Assembly: GCA_963841995.1 (NCBI GenBank)
Contig: CAWJEX010000017.1
Location: 124,001-188,000 of the forward strand
Length of the DNA: 64,000 nucleotides
Source: DATDPM01 sp963841995
GTDB taxonomy: Bacteria; Pseudomonadota; Alphaproteobacteria; DATDPM01
Reading direction: 5' to 3'
Position numbers and translations under genes: made by a program. The notes under the pieces were generated by a model that was given only the letters and a program-made list of their open reading frames with translations, was not told where the DNA came from and ran no database searches. Shown in pieces: positions 17,169 through 25,989 of the stretch; positions within the stretch are counted from its first letter, which is position 1, and each line of letters begins with the position of its first letter.

Positions 17169-18454
17169 CCGTACCGGAAAATTTACACGATGCCCCGGTG
17201 GACAACGTTGAAGTCATCAGCTTCGGCTGCCGCCTCAATGCTTACGAATCGGAAGCCATCAAGAATCTGGCGCGCGGCAGCGGGCTCGAGAATGCGGTGA
17301 TCGTCAATACCTGCGCGGTGACCGCCGAGGCCGAGCGCCAGGCGCGGCAAGCGATCCGCAGCGCCAAGCGCAAGCGTCCCAATTCGCGAATCATCGTCAC
17401 CGGCTGTGCGGCGCAAGTGAACCCGCAAAACTTCGCCGATATGGGCGAGGTCGATCTGGTGCTGGGCAATATCGAAAAGCTGGAGCGCGCGACTTACCGG
17501 AACGCTTTCGCCACCGACATGCCGAAGATCGCCGTCAACGACATCATGAGCGTTCGCGAAACGGCGGGTCATTTGGTTCCCGGCTTCGAGGGCCGCGCCC
17601 GCGCCTTCGTCCAGGTGCAGCAAGGCTGCGATCACCGTTGCACCTTCTGTATCATTCCTTTCGGCCGCGGAAATTCCCGCAGTGTGCCGCTGGGCGAGAT
17701 CGCGGCCCAGGCGAAGATGCTGGTCAAGAACGGCTACCGCGAAATCGTGCTGACCGGCGTCGATATTTCCTCCTTCGGCGGCGACCTGCCGGGAACGCCG
17801 AGCCTGGGGCAGATGGTCCGCCGTTTGCTGGCGAATGTTCCCGAGATCGAAAGACTGCGGCTTTCCTCGGTCGACCCGGCCGAAGTCGACGAGGATTTGT
17901 TCGATCTTTTCGCCAATGAGGAGCGGCTGATGCCGCATCTTCATTTGAGCCTGCAATCGGGCGACGACATGATCCTGAAGCGCATGAAGCGCCGACACTC
18001 GCGCCGTCAGGCTATCGAGCTTTGCGCCCGGCTTCGCGAGCTTCGTCCTGACATCGTCTTCGGCGCCGATTTGATCGCCGGGTTCCCGACTGAATCGGAG
18101 TCGATGTTCGAGAACAGTGTGGCGATGATCGGCGACTGCGATCTCGTCTGGCTTCACGTGTTTCCTTATTCATCGCGGCCCGGCACGCCGGCGTCCCGCA
18201 TGCCGCGCGTTCATCCCGGCTCCGTCAAAGCCCGCGCGGCGAAATTGCGGGCAGCCGCGAACGACGCTCGCCGTCGTTATTTCCAAAGCCGGATCGGGAC
18301 CCGCGCACGGGTGCTGGTCGAACGGGAAGATTTCGGGCGGTCGGAACATTTCGCACCGGTCAGACTTGCGACACCCGGCTATCCGGGCACGGTCGTCCCG
18401 GTCGAGATTGCATCGGCCAATAACGACGAATTGCTGGGCGAGATCGCACGGTGA
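17165..18454 (+). CDS. mtaB: tRNA t6A37 methylthiotransferase MtaB
   Basis: A 429-residue radical-SAM methylthiotransferase that converts t6A37 to ms2t6A in tRNAs decoding ANN codons. The N-terminal UPF0004 domain holds three Cys (FGCRLN, NTCAV, TGCAAQ); the radical-SAM cluster is QQGCDHRCTFCIIPFGRG (about 156) and a C-terminal TRAM region follows. GTG start overlaps dapF by four bases, and its own TGA overlaps the GTG of ftsY. The coupled dapF-mtaB-ftsY order is typical of Hyphomicrobiales. Confidence 0.95.
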   Translation: MTVPENLHDAPVDNVEVISFGCRLNAYESEAIKNLARGSGLENAVIVNTCAVTAEAERQARQAIRSAKRKRPNSRIIVTGCAAQVNPQNFADMGEVDLVLGNIEKLERATYRNAFATDMPKIAVNDIMSVRETAGHLVPGFEGRARAFVQVQQGCDHRCTFCIIPFGRGNSRSVPLGEIAAQAKMLVKNGYREIVLTGVDISSFGGDLPGTPSLGQMVRRLLANVPEIERLRLSSVDPAEVDEDLFDLFANEERLMPHLHLSLQSGDDMILKRMKRRHSRRQAIELCARLRELRPDIVFGADLIAGFPTESESMFENSVAMIGDCDLVWLHVFPYSSRPGTPASRMPRVHPGSVKARAAKLRAAANDARRRYFQSRIGTRARVLVEREDFGRSEHFAPVRLATPGYPGTVVPVEIASANNDELLGEIAR

Positions 18455-19389
18455 CCCTGACGGCCGGCGGCGAAAAGACCGGATGGCTGGGCCGGTTGCG
18501 GGCGGGGCTTAACCGCTCGGCCTCAAAATTGAGCGAAGGGTTGAGCGGGCTTTTTACCGGCGAGCGCGCCACCGCCGAAACCATCCAGGACCTTGAAGAG
18601 CTGTTGATCGCCGCCGATCTCGGGCCCGTGGTGGCGGCCAAACTCGCAAGCGATCTTTCCAAGATCCGCTTCGATCGCGATTCGGCCGAACAGGAAGTGC
18701 GCGAAACCTTGGCCCGCGACATCACGGCGTTGCTCGAGCCGGTGGCCAAGCCGCTCGTCATCGATTCCAAGCTCAAACCCCATGTCGTGTTGATCGCCGG
18801 GGTCAACGGTACCGGCAAGACGACAACCATCGGCAAGCTTGCGAAATTCTACAGCGGCCAGAATTTGCGCGTGATCTTGGCTGCCGGCGACACCTTCCGC
18901 GCGGCGGCGATCGAGCAGCTGAAAATCTGGGGGATGCGCACGAACGCAGCCGTCATCGCCAGCGAGCCCAACAGCGATGCCGCAGCGCTTGCCCACGATG
19001 CATTTATGCAGGCGCAAGAACTCAAGGCCGATCTACTGCTGATCGATACCGCGGGACGCCTGCACAATAAGGCCGATTTGATGGCGGAATTGCAGAAGAT
19101 CGCCCGCGTCCTCAAAAAGATCGATCCTGCCGCCCCCCATAGCGTCGTTCTCGTGCTCGATGCGACGACCGGACAAAACGCGATCAATCAGGTCGAGACC
19201 TTCCGCAGCATGATCGATCTCACCGGTCTGATCGTCACCAAGCTCGACGGATCCGCGCGGGGCGGCGTCCTGGTGGCGCTGGCCGAAAAATTTAAATTGC
19301 CGGTGCACGCAATTGGTGTTGGCGAGGGCGTCGACGATTTGCGCCCGTTCGACGCCAATCAATTCGCCCGCGCGCTGCTCGGATTCTAA
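18451..19389 (+). CDS. ftsY: Signal recognition particle receptor FtsY
   Basis: A 312-residue SRP receptor GTPase docking the ribosome-SRP complex at the membrane. GTG start at 18451. A short basic N-terminus (WLGRLRAGLNRSASKL) suited to lipid contact replaces the long acidic A domain of enterics. The N domain is followed by the G domain with GVNGTGKTTTIGKLA (about 113), DTFRAAAIEQL, DTAGRLHNK and TKLDGSARGG. Last gene of the dapF-mtaB-ftsY operon. Confidence 0.97.
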   Translation: MTLTAGGEKTGWLGRLRAGLNRSASKLSEGLSGLFTGERATAETIQDLEELLIAADLGPVVAAKLASDLSKIRFDRDSAEQEVRETLARDITALLEPVAKPLVIDSKLKPHVVLIAGVNGTGKTTTIGKLAKFYSGQNLRVILAAGDTFRAAAIEQLKIWGMRTNAAVIASEPNSDAAALAHDAFMQAQELKADLLLIDTAGRLHNKADLMAELQKIARVLKKIDPAAPHSVVLVLDATTGQNAINQVETFRSMIDLTGLIVTKLDGSARGGVLVALAEKFKLPVHAIGVGEGVDDLRPFDANQFARALLGF

Positions 19390-19417
19390 AATTGAGGATC
19401 CGCGGCGAGAGACGCTT

Positions 19418-19651
19418 TTAGACGAGAATATCGAGGATAGTACCCGGCCGGTAATAGCGGTTCGGATTGAGCGCCGGCGAGGCCGATGAATTGGCCGATA
19501 GGCTCGACGGTCGGTCCTCCGCCTTCTGGTTGGCCGCCTTTTGGGCCGGCTGAACCGACGGTGTCGGCGCAACTCTCGGCTTCACCGCAATGCGATTCAC
19601 GGGGAGCGAGGCAATCGCGTTCAATAGGTCGGCGCTGGGTTTAATCGACAT
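19418..19651 (-). CDS. Small hypothetical protein, Pro/Ala/Ser-rich
   Basis: A 77-residue protein from ATG at 19651 (MSIKPSADLLNAIASLPVNR), convergent with ftsY. The middle is low-complexity (PTPSVQPAQKAANQKAED), and the C-terminus RYYRPGTILDILV looks structured. No signal peptide or membrane segment is seen. An upstream start at 19696 is possible but adds an unlike segment. Family not recognised. Confidence 0.5.
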   Translation of the reverse strand: MSIKPSADLLNAIASLPVNRIAVKPRVAPTPSVQPAQKAANQKAEDRPSSLSANSSASPALNPNRYYRPGTILDILV

Positions 19652-19756
19652 CGACCGGCCGCATCGGGAAACCGACAAGCTAGGACAAGCCGACAAACTA
19701 GGGGGGGCTCCTTAATGAAGCCTTAAGGGAAAAGGTTAATCGGCCGGCCCCAGGCT

Positions 19757-21013
19757 CTATGGGCCCGGCTTGTAGCTGATTTGCCAGATCTTTTCGCCCA
19801 CATCATCGGCCACCAGCAGGCTCCCGTCGGAGGCTACCGCCAGGCCAACGGGCCGGCCCCAGACCTCGGCTTTGTTTGTGCCGCTGGCCCAAAATCCGGT
19901 CATGAAGGCTTCGTAATAGCCTTGTGGGCGCCCGTCCTTGAACGGCACGCGCGCCACCATATAGCCCCGCGGTGCCGCGGCATTCCAAGAACCGTGCAAG
20001 GCAACGAAAGCGTCGCCTTTATATTCTTTCGGAAATTGAGTGCCCCCGTAAAAGACGAGACCCAAGGGCGCCGAGTGCGATTCAAAAAGAAGATCGGGAA
20101 CGATCGCCTTGGCGACGAGATCGGGTCTCTTTTCGGCAAAGCCCGGCTGAGGATGATTGCCTAAATAAGAATAAGGCCAGCCGTAAAACCCGTCTTTTTG
20201 AAGCCGCGTCAGATAATCCGGAACGAGGCCGTCGCCCAGCGTGTCGCGTTCATTGACCACGACATAGAGATCGCTGGTTCCCGGATAAAAGGAGATTCCG
20301 ACGGGATTGCGCAGGCCGCTGGCGAAAGTGCCAAGCGGCTTGCCATCGAGATCGAATTGCTGAACCGTCGCGCGCGGCGGCGGATCCTCATCGATATTGC
20401 TGGCCGACCCAACGGTTACAAAGAGGCTCTTATCGTCGGGGGCAAAAGCGATGTTTCGCGTCCAATGGCCGGTGCCATCGCCCAGCGCATGGGGCGCCGT
20501 CAATGGTTCCGGCTTTGCCGCAGCCTTGGTCTGGCCCGGCTCATAGGGAATGCGCCAGACTTTGTCGATATCGGCGACATAAAGATAACCGGAGCGGAAC
20601 GCCAGCCCGTGAGGTTCATTGAATCCCTCGGCAAAAGTTGTGACCAGATCGGCCTTGCCCTCGCCCTTGCCGTCGCGAAGGAGGGTGACCCGCCCCTCCG
20701 AGGGCTGAGTCAGAAACACGTCGCCATTGGGCGCCACCGCCAGCCAGCGCGCATCGGCCAGAGTCTCGGCAAAAATATTGACCTGAAAACCGGGCGGCAG
20801 CTGGGGCATGGCGCCGGCGGGCGCCTTAATTATGCGCGCCGGATTGGGCACGCTTTTAGTCGCAAACGGTGCCGGAAGATCGCCGATCCGGACTTCAATC
20901 CTCGTGCCGGGCGCGCGGTCGCCGGCAACGGCGAATGCCGTCGTCGCCCCGAGCGTGGCCCATAGAACAAGTACGGAATAAGCGACAGGGCGGAGCACAG
21001 CCAAATCCGTCAA
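19757..21013 (-). CDS. Sorbosone dehydrogenase-family (PQQ-type) beta-propeller protein
   Basis: A 418-residue exported protein. The N-terminal hydrophobic stretch (VAYSVLVLWATLGATTAFA) is a signal peptide, so it acts in the periplasm. The body is a six-bladed propeller of the soluble glucose/sorbosone dehydrogenase type, with LPPGFQVNIFAETL, FNEPHGLAFRSGYLYVADI, GLRNPVGISFYPGTSDLYV, YGWPYSYLGNHPQPGF and LHGSWNAAAPRGY. The family oxidises sugars or aldose-like compounds, often with PQQ, but many members are uncharacterised and the substrate here is open. The first in-frame start is TTG at 21013; a GTG five codons later is also possible. Single gene, divergent from the DUF2336 gene. Confidence 0.85.
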   Translation of the reverse strand: MTDLAVLRPVAYSVLVLWATLGATTAFAVAGDRAPGTRIEVRIGDLPAPFATKSVPNPARIIKAPAGAMPQLPPGFQVNIFAETLADARWLAVAPNGDVFLTQPSEGRVTLLRDGKGEGKADLVTTFAEGFNEPHGLAFRSGYLYVADIDKVWRIPYEPGQTKAAAKPEPLTAPHALGDGTGHWTRNIAFAPDDKSLFVTVGSASNIDEDPPPRATVQQFDLDGKPLGTFASGLRNPVGISFYPGTSDLYVVVNERDTLGDGLVPDYLTRLQKDGFYGWPYSYLGNHPQPGFAEKRPDLVAKAIVPDLLFESHSAPLGLVFYGGTQFPKEYKGDAFVALHGSWNAAAPRGYMVARVPFKDGRPQGYYEAFMTGFWASGTNKAEVWGRPVGLAVASDGSLLVADDVGEKIWQISYKPGP

Positions 21014-21251
21014 AAATTGCGGGCGACTATAGCATGAACATGAGCCGCTTCAGATTTGTTCCGTACCCGCGCTCTATCCAAAAAAACCTAAATTTTTGAG
21101 AGATTTAGAGGACTGCGCGTGGCCCGTCACGCAACCCTCCTTAACCAATTGATAAGCCGTCGCAGCGTATCGTCGCTCGCCTAGGGGCTGCGCCGGGATT
21201 ACCCCGGCCAAAGCATGCTGCACCGACCGCAGGAACCTTACAGGAGAGACC

Positions 21252-22472
21252 GTGGCCAGAAATTCCGCCAAGTCGGCGTTGGGAACTTCGGCATCCACCG
21301 GCCCCTCCACCGGGAACACACCGCGCACGCTCGCCACCTCCGGCGACATCGAATATTTGATCCAGCTCGCCCGTACCAAATCGACGGCGGCGCGCAACGA
21401 ACTTGCGGGCGCGATCAACGATCTGTTTCTCGGTCGGCATGAGGTTTTGAGCGATCGTGAGCGCGAGCTCATGAACGATATTCTGCGCCACCTCATTCAC
21501 GAGGTGGAAATGTCGGTGCGGCGCGATCTGGCGGAGCGGCTCTCCCAGAACCCTCACGCCCCGCGCGATTTGATCCGGTCATTGGCCAATGACGATATCG
21601 AAGTGGCGCATCCGATTTTGGCGCGCAGCCAAGTGCTCCACAATCTCGATCTTATCGAAATCATCCGCCACCGCACGCTGGAACATCAATTGGCGATAGC
21701 CATGCGCGAAGATGTTCCGGAAGACGTCGCCGAGGCCCTGGTGGGAACCGGGCAGGACGACGTGATTACGGCGCTCATCGAAAATCCGAGCGCCAAGATT
21801 TCGCGCACCACCATGGAATACCTGGTCGACCAATCGAAGCGGATCGATCGCTTTCAGAATCCGCTGATATCGCGGCCCGATCTCGGACCGGATCTTGCCA
21901 AGAAGATGTATTGGTGGGTGTCGGCGGCGCTCCGTCAGCACATTGTCGAGAATTTCGAGGTCGACGCGACCGATATCGACAATACTATTGAGTCAGCTGT
22001 GAGCGAAGCCTTGCGCGAGGTCGTCAATTACGACCCGGCGAAAACCAAGCCGTTCGAGCTTGCCGACCGGCTGGCGGAAGCCAAGGCGATCACGCCCAAA
22101 CTCCTGATCCAGGTGTTGCGCCAAGGCGAAATCAACCTGTTCGAGGCGCTGTTCGTGAAATTGACCGGAATGCGCCTAACCCTGGCGCGCCGCGTCTTGT
22201 TCGAGCAAGGCGGCGAAGGCTTGGCCGTTGCGTGCAAAGCCGTCGGCATCGGACGCTCCGAATTTTCGACGCTCTTTGTGTTGAGCCGCCGGGCGCGGCC
22301 GGGGATCAATCCGCCGACCTACCAAGAGTTGAATGCCGTGATCGATTTCTACGACCGGGTCGACCAAGCCGCGGGCGAAGCCGTGCTGCAACGCTGGCGC
22401 CGCGACCCCGGCTATCTCGACGGCATCCGCCGCATCGAATTGAACGCCCTGGAAGCCACGCGCAACAGCTAG
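21252..22472 (+). CDS. DUF2336 domain-containing protein
   Basis: A 406-residue cytoplasmic helical-repeat protein of the DUF2336 family, almost confined to alphaproteobacteria. GTG start at 21252 after CAGGAGAGACC. The visible core is ELAGAINDLFLGRHEVLSDR, ALAGS-like HEAT repeats such as VRRDLAERLSQNPHAPRDLI and VAHPILARSQVLHN..LIEIIRHRTLEHQLAIA, then a DNA/regulator-like C-terminal half. Function is not established; some relatives are studied as stress or cell-cycle regulators. Single gene with about 240 bp of upstream control region. Confidence 0.85.
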   Translation: MARNSAKSALGTSASTGPSTGNTPRTLATSGDIEYLIQLARTKSTAARNELAGAINDLFLGRHEVLSDRERELMNDILRHLIHEVEMSVRRDLAERLSQNPHAPRDLIRSLANDDIEVAHPILARSQVLHNLDLIEIIRHRTLEHQLAIAMREDVPEDVAEALVGTGQDDVITALIENPSAKISRTTMEYLVDQSKRIDRFQNPLISRPDLGPDLAKKMYWWVSAALRQHIVENFEVDATDIDNTIESAVSEALREVVNYDPAKTKPFELADRLAEAKAITPKLLIQVLRQGEINLFEALFVKLTGMRLTLARRVLFEQGGEGLAVACKAVGIGRSEFSTLFVLSRRARPGINPPTYQELNAVIDFYDRVDQAAGEAVLQRWRRDPGYLDGIRRIELNALEATRNS

Positions 22473-22524
22473 CGCGTTTCCCCGCCGAACAATCTCTCTT
22501 ATTGAGTTCGAATTCCCGGCCGCT

Positions 22525-23649
22525 CTAGAAGCGATAGCCGTATTGGAGGCCGAGCGTATTCATGCCCTCGTTCTCCTTGGCCAGAATGTGTCCCTGCGAC
22601 ACATGGTCGAGCAAGATCGACACGCTGTGCGGCCCGTAGAAATTCCAGCCCAGTTCCACGGCCTCGCGGGATAGCACGTTCGAGCCAAGTTGTTTGGTTT
22701 TCGGCGGGCCGTCTTCGAGGGTATGGTTGTCGTTGAAGGAAAGCCCCCATGCCGGGTCGACGAAGAAATCCTTGAAGAACCAGAATTCCCAGACAATGCC
22801 GGCATAAACCTGGTTGGTTGCGTTCTTATTGTTGACGTGGAATCCGAAGTTTGGCCGCGGCGAGGCCATGAAGTCGAGCCAATCGATGGGCAGGAACCGG
22901 ATCTCGCCGCCCAAGTCCACACCCGGCTCCTTTTTGCGGGCAAAGATGGTGCCGTCATCATGATTGGCAACTCCGAGCTCGACCATGCTGATCCATCCCA
23001 AGAGCGGTTCCCCGTAATGCTGATCCTCGCCGGAGGCGGCAGCAGTGTTCTCGTTAGGATTGGCCGCGGCGGTTTGAACCGGCGCCGGCGAGTAGACCGG
23101 CGCTCCGGGCGGCGGCGCATAGCCCGGCGCCGAATTTGCCGATGATGGTGCGTAAGCCGGTGCTGCCGGCGGTGCGTAAGCCGGGGGCGGAGAATAAGCC
23201 GGCGGCGGTGCATACGATGGTGCCGGTGACATGCCGGGCGGTGCCGGCTGTTCCGCTAGCGTAGCCATCGGCATCGGCGAATAGAGAGGTGTTGGCGGCG
23301 GCGGCATGTAATTGGGCACCGGACCATAACTGGGCATCGGCGGTGGGGGCACGTAGCCGGGTTCGGTTCCAATGGCATAGTCGGGTCCGCCGCCACCCGG
23401 AAGATGGGCAAAGGGCGTGCTGCCCGCAACGCTCTGCCCGGAATACGGCATCAGATCGGAATACGGTCCGTAAGGCCCCTCAACGGGGTAGGACCTGGTC
23501 GCATAGGCCGGGCGCGGCGCTTGTGCAGGAGCCTGGGCAGGACCGGGCGGGGGATAGGAGGGCAAGTCCTGAGCGCAGACCGCCCAAGGTGCTGCCGCGC
23601 ATAAAGCGGCGAGCGCCAATAAGCCGCAGCGCCTGAGTCCCGTTGTCAT
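22525..23649 (-). CDS. PagL-like acyloxyacyl hydrolase (lipid A 3-O-deacylase) with long proline-rich region
   Basis: A 374-residue outer-membrane protein. A signal peptide (MTTGLRRCGLLALAALCAAA) is followed by about 170 residues of Pro/Tyr/Ala repeats (YAPPPAYSPPPAYAPPAAP) and then a C-terminal PagL-type barrel of about 170 residues. The barrel end carries the family catalytic region: ILLDHVSQGHILAKENEG with the His-Ser pair, then NTLGLQYGYRF with terminal aromatic. PagL removes the 3-linked acyl chain of lipid A. The proline-rich insert is unusual and may span peptidoglycan or mediate cell-wall contact. The first 65 bases of the gene belong to a 280-bp repeat copied at 29023-29302. Confidence 0.82.
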   Translation of the reverse strand: MTTGLRRCGLLALAALCAAAPWAVCAQDLPSYPPPGPAQAPAQAPRPAYATRSYPVEGPYGPYSDLMPYSGQSVAGSTPFAHLPGGGGPDYAIGTEPGYVPPPPMPSYGPVPNYMPPPPTPLYSPMPMATLAEQPAPPGMSPAPSYAPPPAYSPPPAYAPPAAPAYAPSSANSAPGYAPPPGAPVYSPAPVQTAAANPNENTAAASGEDQHYGEPLLGWISMVELGVANHDDGTIFARKKEPGVDLGGEIRFLPIDWLDFMASPRPNFGFHVNNKNATNQVYAGIVWEFWFFKDFFVDPAWGLSFNDNHTLEDGPPKTKQLGSNVLSREAVELGWNFYGPHSVSILLDHVSQGHILAKENEGMNTLGLQYGYRF

Positions 23650-23865
23650 GGAATGGCAATCCCCCCGTATTGCGGCCCATCATACTGAATCCACGGACTT
23701 GCTCTAGCGGTTTTCTCCGCAGAGGATCTCTCCTATGGGTACCGCTTGCGGCCGGGTAAAAGCCGCGATCCCAAGTAGCGCCGCCAAAGCACACACGATC
23801 ACCGCGCCCGTTGGCAAATCGAAGAGAGACGGCGCGATCAAACCGATGACATAGCCGGCAAGGCC
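23585..23865. repeat. 280-bp direct repeat, copy 1 (pagL 5' end plus znuB 3' end)
   Basis: Matches 29023-29302 in the same orientation with only scattered single-base differences and one 1-bp gap. Copy 1 contains the intact start of the PagL-like gene and a truncated znuB tail. Copy 2 contains the intact znuB end and a truncated PagL start. The two copies bracket 5.2 kb including the Zur-box operon. Confidence 0.92.
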
Positions 23866-23949
23866 GACGGCATATCCCGTGCCAAGCGCGAACCGGGCCC
23901 CGGTCATGCGGACGACGCGTGTCCCTTCGGAGATCAACAGAGCCTTCAA
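23704..23949 (-). pseudogene. Truncated metal ABC permease (znuB-like C-terminal fragment)
   Basis: Encodes only the last two helices of a ZnuB permease: VRMTGARFALGTGYAVGLAG, GYVIGLIAPSLFDLPTGAV and the tail FTRPQAVPIGEI. The final 55 residues are nearly identical to the intact znuB at 29141-29932. Upstream of 23865 the two diverge but stay homologous (RMTGARFALGTGYAVGL against RMTGAERPLMVGYGLGL), as if this fragment derived from a different znuB lineage. No start or first five helices are present, so it is non-functional. It ends the left repeat flanking the zinc-responsive operon. Confidence 0.85.
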
Positions 23950-24000
23950 TCGGGTGACTAAAAGCGCCGTATCGCGCTCTTTTATTCTCTCATCGGAGTT

Positions 24001-24017
24001 ATGTTATAATATAACAT
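24001..24017. promoter_or_regulatory. Zur box
   Basis: ATGTTATAATATAACAT: 7-bp arms around AAT, matching the proteobacterial zinc-uptake-regulator consensus GTTATAnTATAAC. It lies 75-91 bp before the ABC operon at 24092, so that operon should be repressed by Zur with zinc. Confidence 0.85.
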
Positions 24018-24091
24018 ATTAGATCCCCCAAATATCGACTGTAAGATGCTTTTCGACTTCTCCATTTCAAATACCGAATGGGATCGCGTCG

Positions 24092-24787
24092 GTGGCTTTA
24101 TCAGGACCGCAGAACATGGGGAAACTTGAGAGCCGTGATGCGATCGACCCCCTCGAGACGCAGGACGTCATCCTGGAGCGCGAGGGAAGGGCCTTTGCGC
24201 TGCTGCCGAGCCTGCGATTGAAATCGGGACAGGTTGCGGCGCTCACCGGCGCCTCCGGCTCGGGAAAAACGACGGCTCTCCTTGCCCTATCCGGCGTTCG
24301 CGCGCCTCAGCAAGGACGCATCGCCATCGAGAATGTCGACCTGTGGTCCCTCGGCCGGGCCCAGCGGGACCGGCTGCGGGGACGCCGCATTGGGCTGGTG
24401 TTCCAATCCTTCCATTTGATCGATGCCGTAAGCGTGGAGGACAATCTGCGCTTGGCCGCCACGTGTGCGGGATTAGTCCCCGACGAATCGCGCATCGGCA
24501 CATTGCTTGAGCGTCTCGACATCGCAGCTCTTCGGCGCCGCCGGGCGGACCGGTTGAGCCAAGGCGAGGCGCAGCGAACGGCGGTCGCGCGGGCTCTGGT
24601 GAACAAGCCGGCCGTCATCCTCGCCGACGAGCCGACGTCGGCGCTCGATGACGGCAACGCAAAGGCTCTCCTCGATCTCCTGAGCGGCATGACGCGCGAC
24701 CAAGGTGCGGCATTGCTGATTGCGACCCATGACCGGCGCGTGCTCGACACCGTCGATTTCTTCATCGCGATGGGAGCAAGTCGATGA
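24092..24787 (+). CDS. Zinc-responsive ABC transporter ATP-binding protein (LolD/MacB type)
   Basis: A 231-residue ATPase from GTG 24092; the ATG at 24116 (MGKLESRD) is an equally plausible start. Walker A GASGSGKTTALLAL (about 52), Q-loop VFQSFHLIDAVSVEDN, signature LSQGEAQRTAVARAL and Walker B AVILADEPTSALDD are intact. The sequence belongs to the LolD/MacB group that energises FtsX-type permeases. It is coupled by ATGA to such a permease and, beyond that, a DUF3299 gene, and a Zur box lies upstream. The same three-gene set is Zur-regulated in pseudomonads (P. aeruginosa PA4064-PA4066, from memory), so a role in zinc limitation is well supported; the transported molecule is unknown. Confidence 0.87.
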   Translation: MALSGPQNMGKLESRDAIDPLETQDVILEREGRAFALLPSLRLKSGQVAALTGASGSGKTTALLALSGVRAPQQGRIAIENVDLWSLGRAQRDRLRGRRIGLVFQSFHLIDAVSVEDNLRLAATCAGLVPDESRIGTLLERLDIAALRRRRADRLSQGEAQRTAVARALVNKPAVILADEPTSALDDGNAKALLDLLSGMTRDQGAALLIATHDRRVLDTVDFFIAMGASR

Positions 24788-25989
24788 ACGCAATTCGTCT
24801 CTCTCTCGCCTTTTTACGCCGTCGATGGGGCCAGGCGTTGTTGTCGATCGTCGTCGGCGCGCTCGGGATTGCCGCGGTCGAGACAATGTTCATCGCCGAG
24901 CGCGAAATACCGGAAGCCGCTCAACGGGCGTTCGGCGGAGTCGATCTCGTCATCGGTCCAAAGGGCTCCGCGCTAGACCTCGTTCTTTGTTGTGCCCTTC
25001 ATGTTTCGGAGCCGCGCGGACTCGTGCCGCTCGACGCGGGAATGGCGCTCACCCGAAATCCGTTCATCCGCGCCGCCGCGCCGATCGCGCTTGGCGACAA
25101 CATCCGGGGCTGGCGGATCGTCGGCACGACACCGGAGATCCTCTCGGTCTACGGCGCGAAACTCGCGCACGGCAACATGTGGACGGCTCCGCTTCAGGCC
25201 ATTGCCGGCGCCGAGGTCGCGCGCAGCTTGGAACTCAAGGTTGGCGACATATTCGTCGGCGCGCATGGACTGGGCTCCGGAGGTGAAGAGCACACCGCGT
25301 TTCCTTACAAAGTGGTGGGCCTGCTGGCGCCGACTGGATCGGCGCTCGATCGCATCGTGCTCACGGATATCCAAAGCGTCTACGTAATTCATCAGCATCA
25401 CGAGGTCGGGGAAGCAGAGGAAGACGTTGCGCCGACGGCCGACGCGCCGCCTGCAGCCACCGCCATTCTCGTCGCGTTCCGCAGCCCGATCGCAATGGCG
25501 GCGCTGCCCCGGTTGATCGATGCCACGCCGCAATTCTCGGCCGCGAGCCCGGCCATCGAAACCGCGCGCCTGATCCGAGCGGCGCGACCGATGATTACTG
25601 CGACCATCGTTCTTGGGCTTATTTTTGCCGGAATTGCCGCCGCAACTGCCGCAACCGCGCTTCTGGCCGCGATGAGCGCGAGGGCCAAAGATTTGGCTCT
25701 CCTGAGAGCGCTCGGCGCGCACCCCTGGGAGATCGGCCGGATTGCGGCCATCGAAGCGGCCCTTCTCTCGCTCGCTGCGGCGGTGCTAGGATGCATCTTA
25801 GCGGTCGGATTGATCCAGTTTGGCGCGACCCTATTCGCCGAGCGGGACGGCCTGCTTCTGACAGGCGTACCGGCGGCACAAGACCTCGCCTGGATATTCG
25901 GCGGCGCCGTCGCCGTTGCGCTCATTGCGGCAACGATTCCCGCGATCCGCGCTGCGCGCGCTCCGATCGAAACAGTGTTGAACGCATGA
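24784..25989 (+). CDS. FtsX/MacB-type ABC transporter permease, zinc-responsive
   Basis: A 401-residue inner-membrane permease. An N-terminal helix (QALLSIVVGALGIAAVETMF, about 17-36) is followed by a periplasmic MacB-like domain to about 255, then three C-terminal helices: TATIVLGLIFAGIAAATAAT, AALLSLAAAVLGCILAVGL and LAWIFGGAVAVALIAATIPA. The FtsX domain element ALLRALGAHPWEIGRI is present between helices two and three. It overlaps both the ATPase and the DUF3299 gene by four bases. This topology suits a mechanotransmission or lipoprotein-type system, not a classical ion channel. Confidence 0.87.
   Translation: MNAIRLSLAFLRRRWGQALLSIVVGALGIAAVETMFIAEREIPEAAQRAFGGVDLVIGPKGSALDLVLCCALHVSEPRGLVPLDAGMALTRNPFIRAAAPIALGDNIRGWRIVGTTPEILSVYGAKLAHGNMWTAPLQAIAGAEVARSLELKVGDIFVGAHGLGSGGEEHTAFPYKVVGLLAPTGSALDRIVLTDIQSVYVIHQHHEVGEAEEDVAPTADAPPAATAILVAFRSPIAMAALPRLIDATPQFSAASPAIETARLIRAARPMITATIVLGLIFAGIAAATAATALLAAMSARAKDLALLRALGAHPWEIGRIAAIEAALLSLAAAVLGCILAVGLIQFGATLFAERDGLLLTGVPAAQDLAWIFGGAVAVALIAATIPAIRAARAPIETVLNA

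Noticed and set aside
24092..25989. ZnuC/ZnuB-type zinc importer
   Set aside because: The ATPase is of the LolD/MacB class and the permease has FtsX topology, so it is not the missing partner of the ZnuB encoded at 29141.
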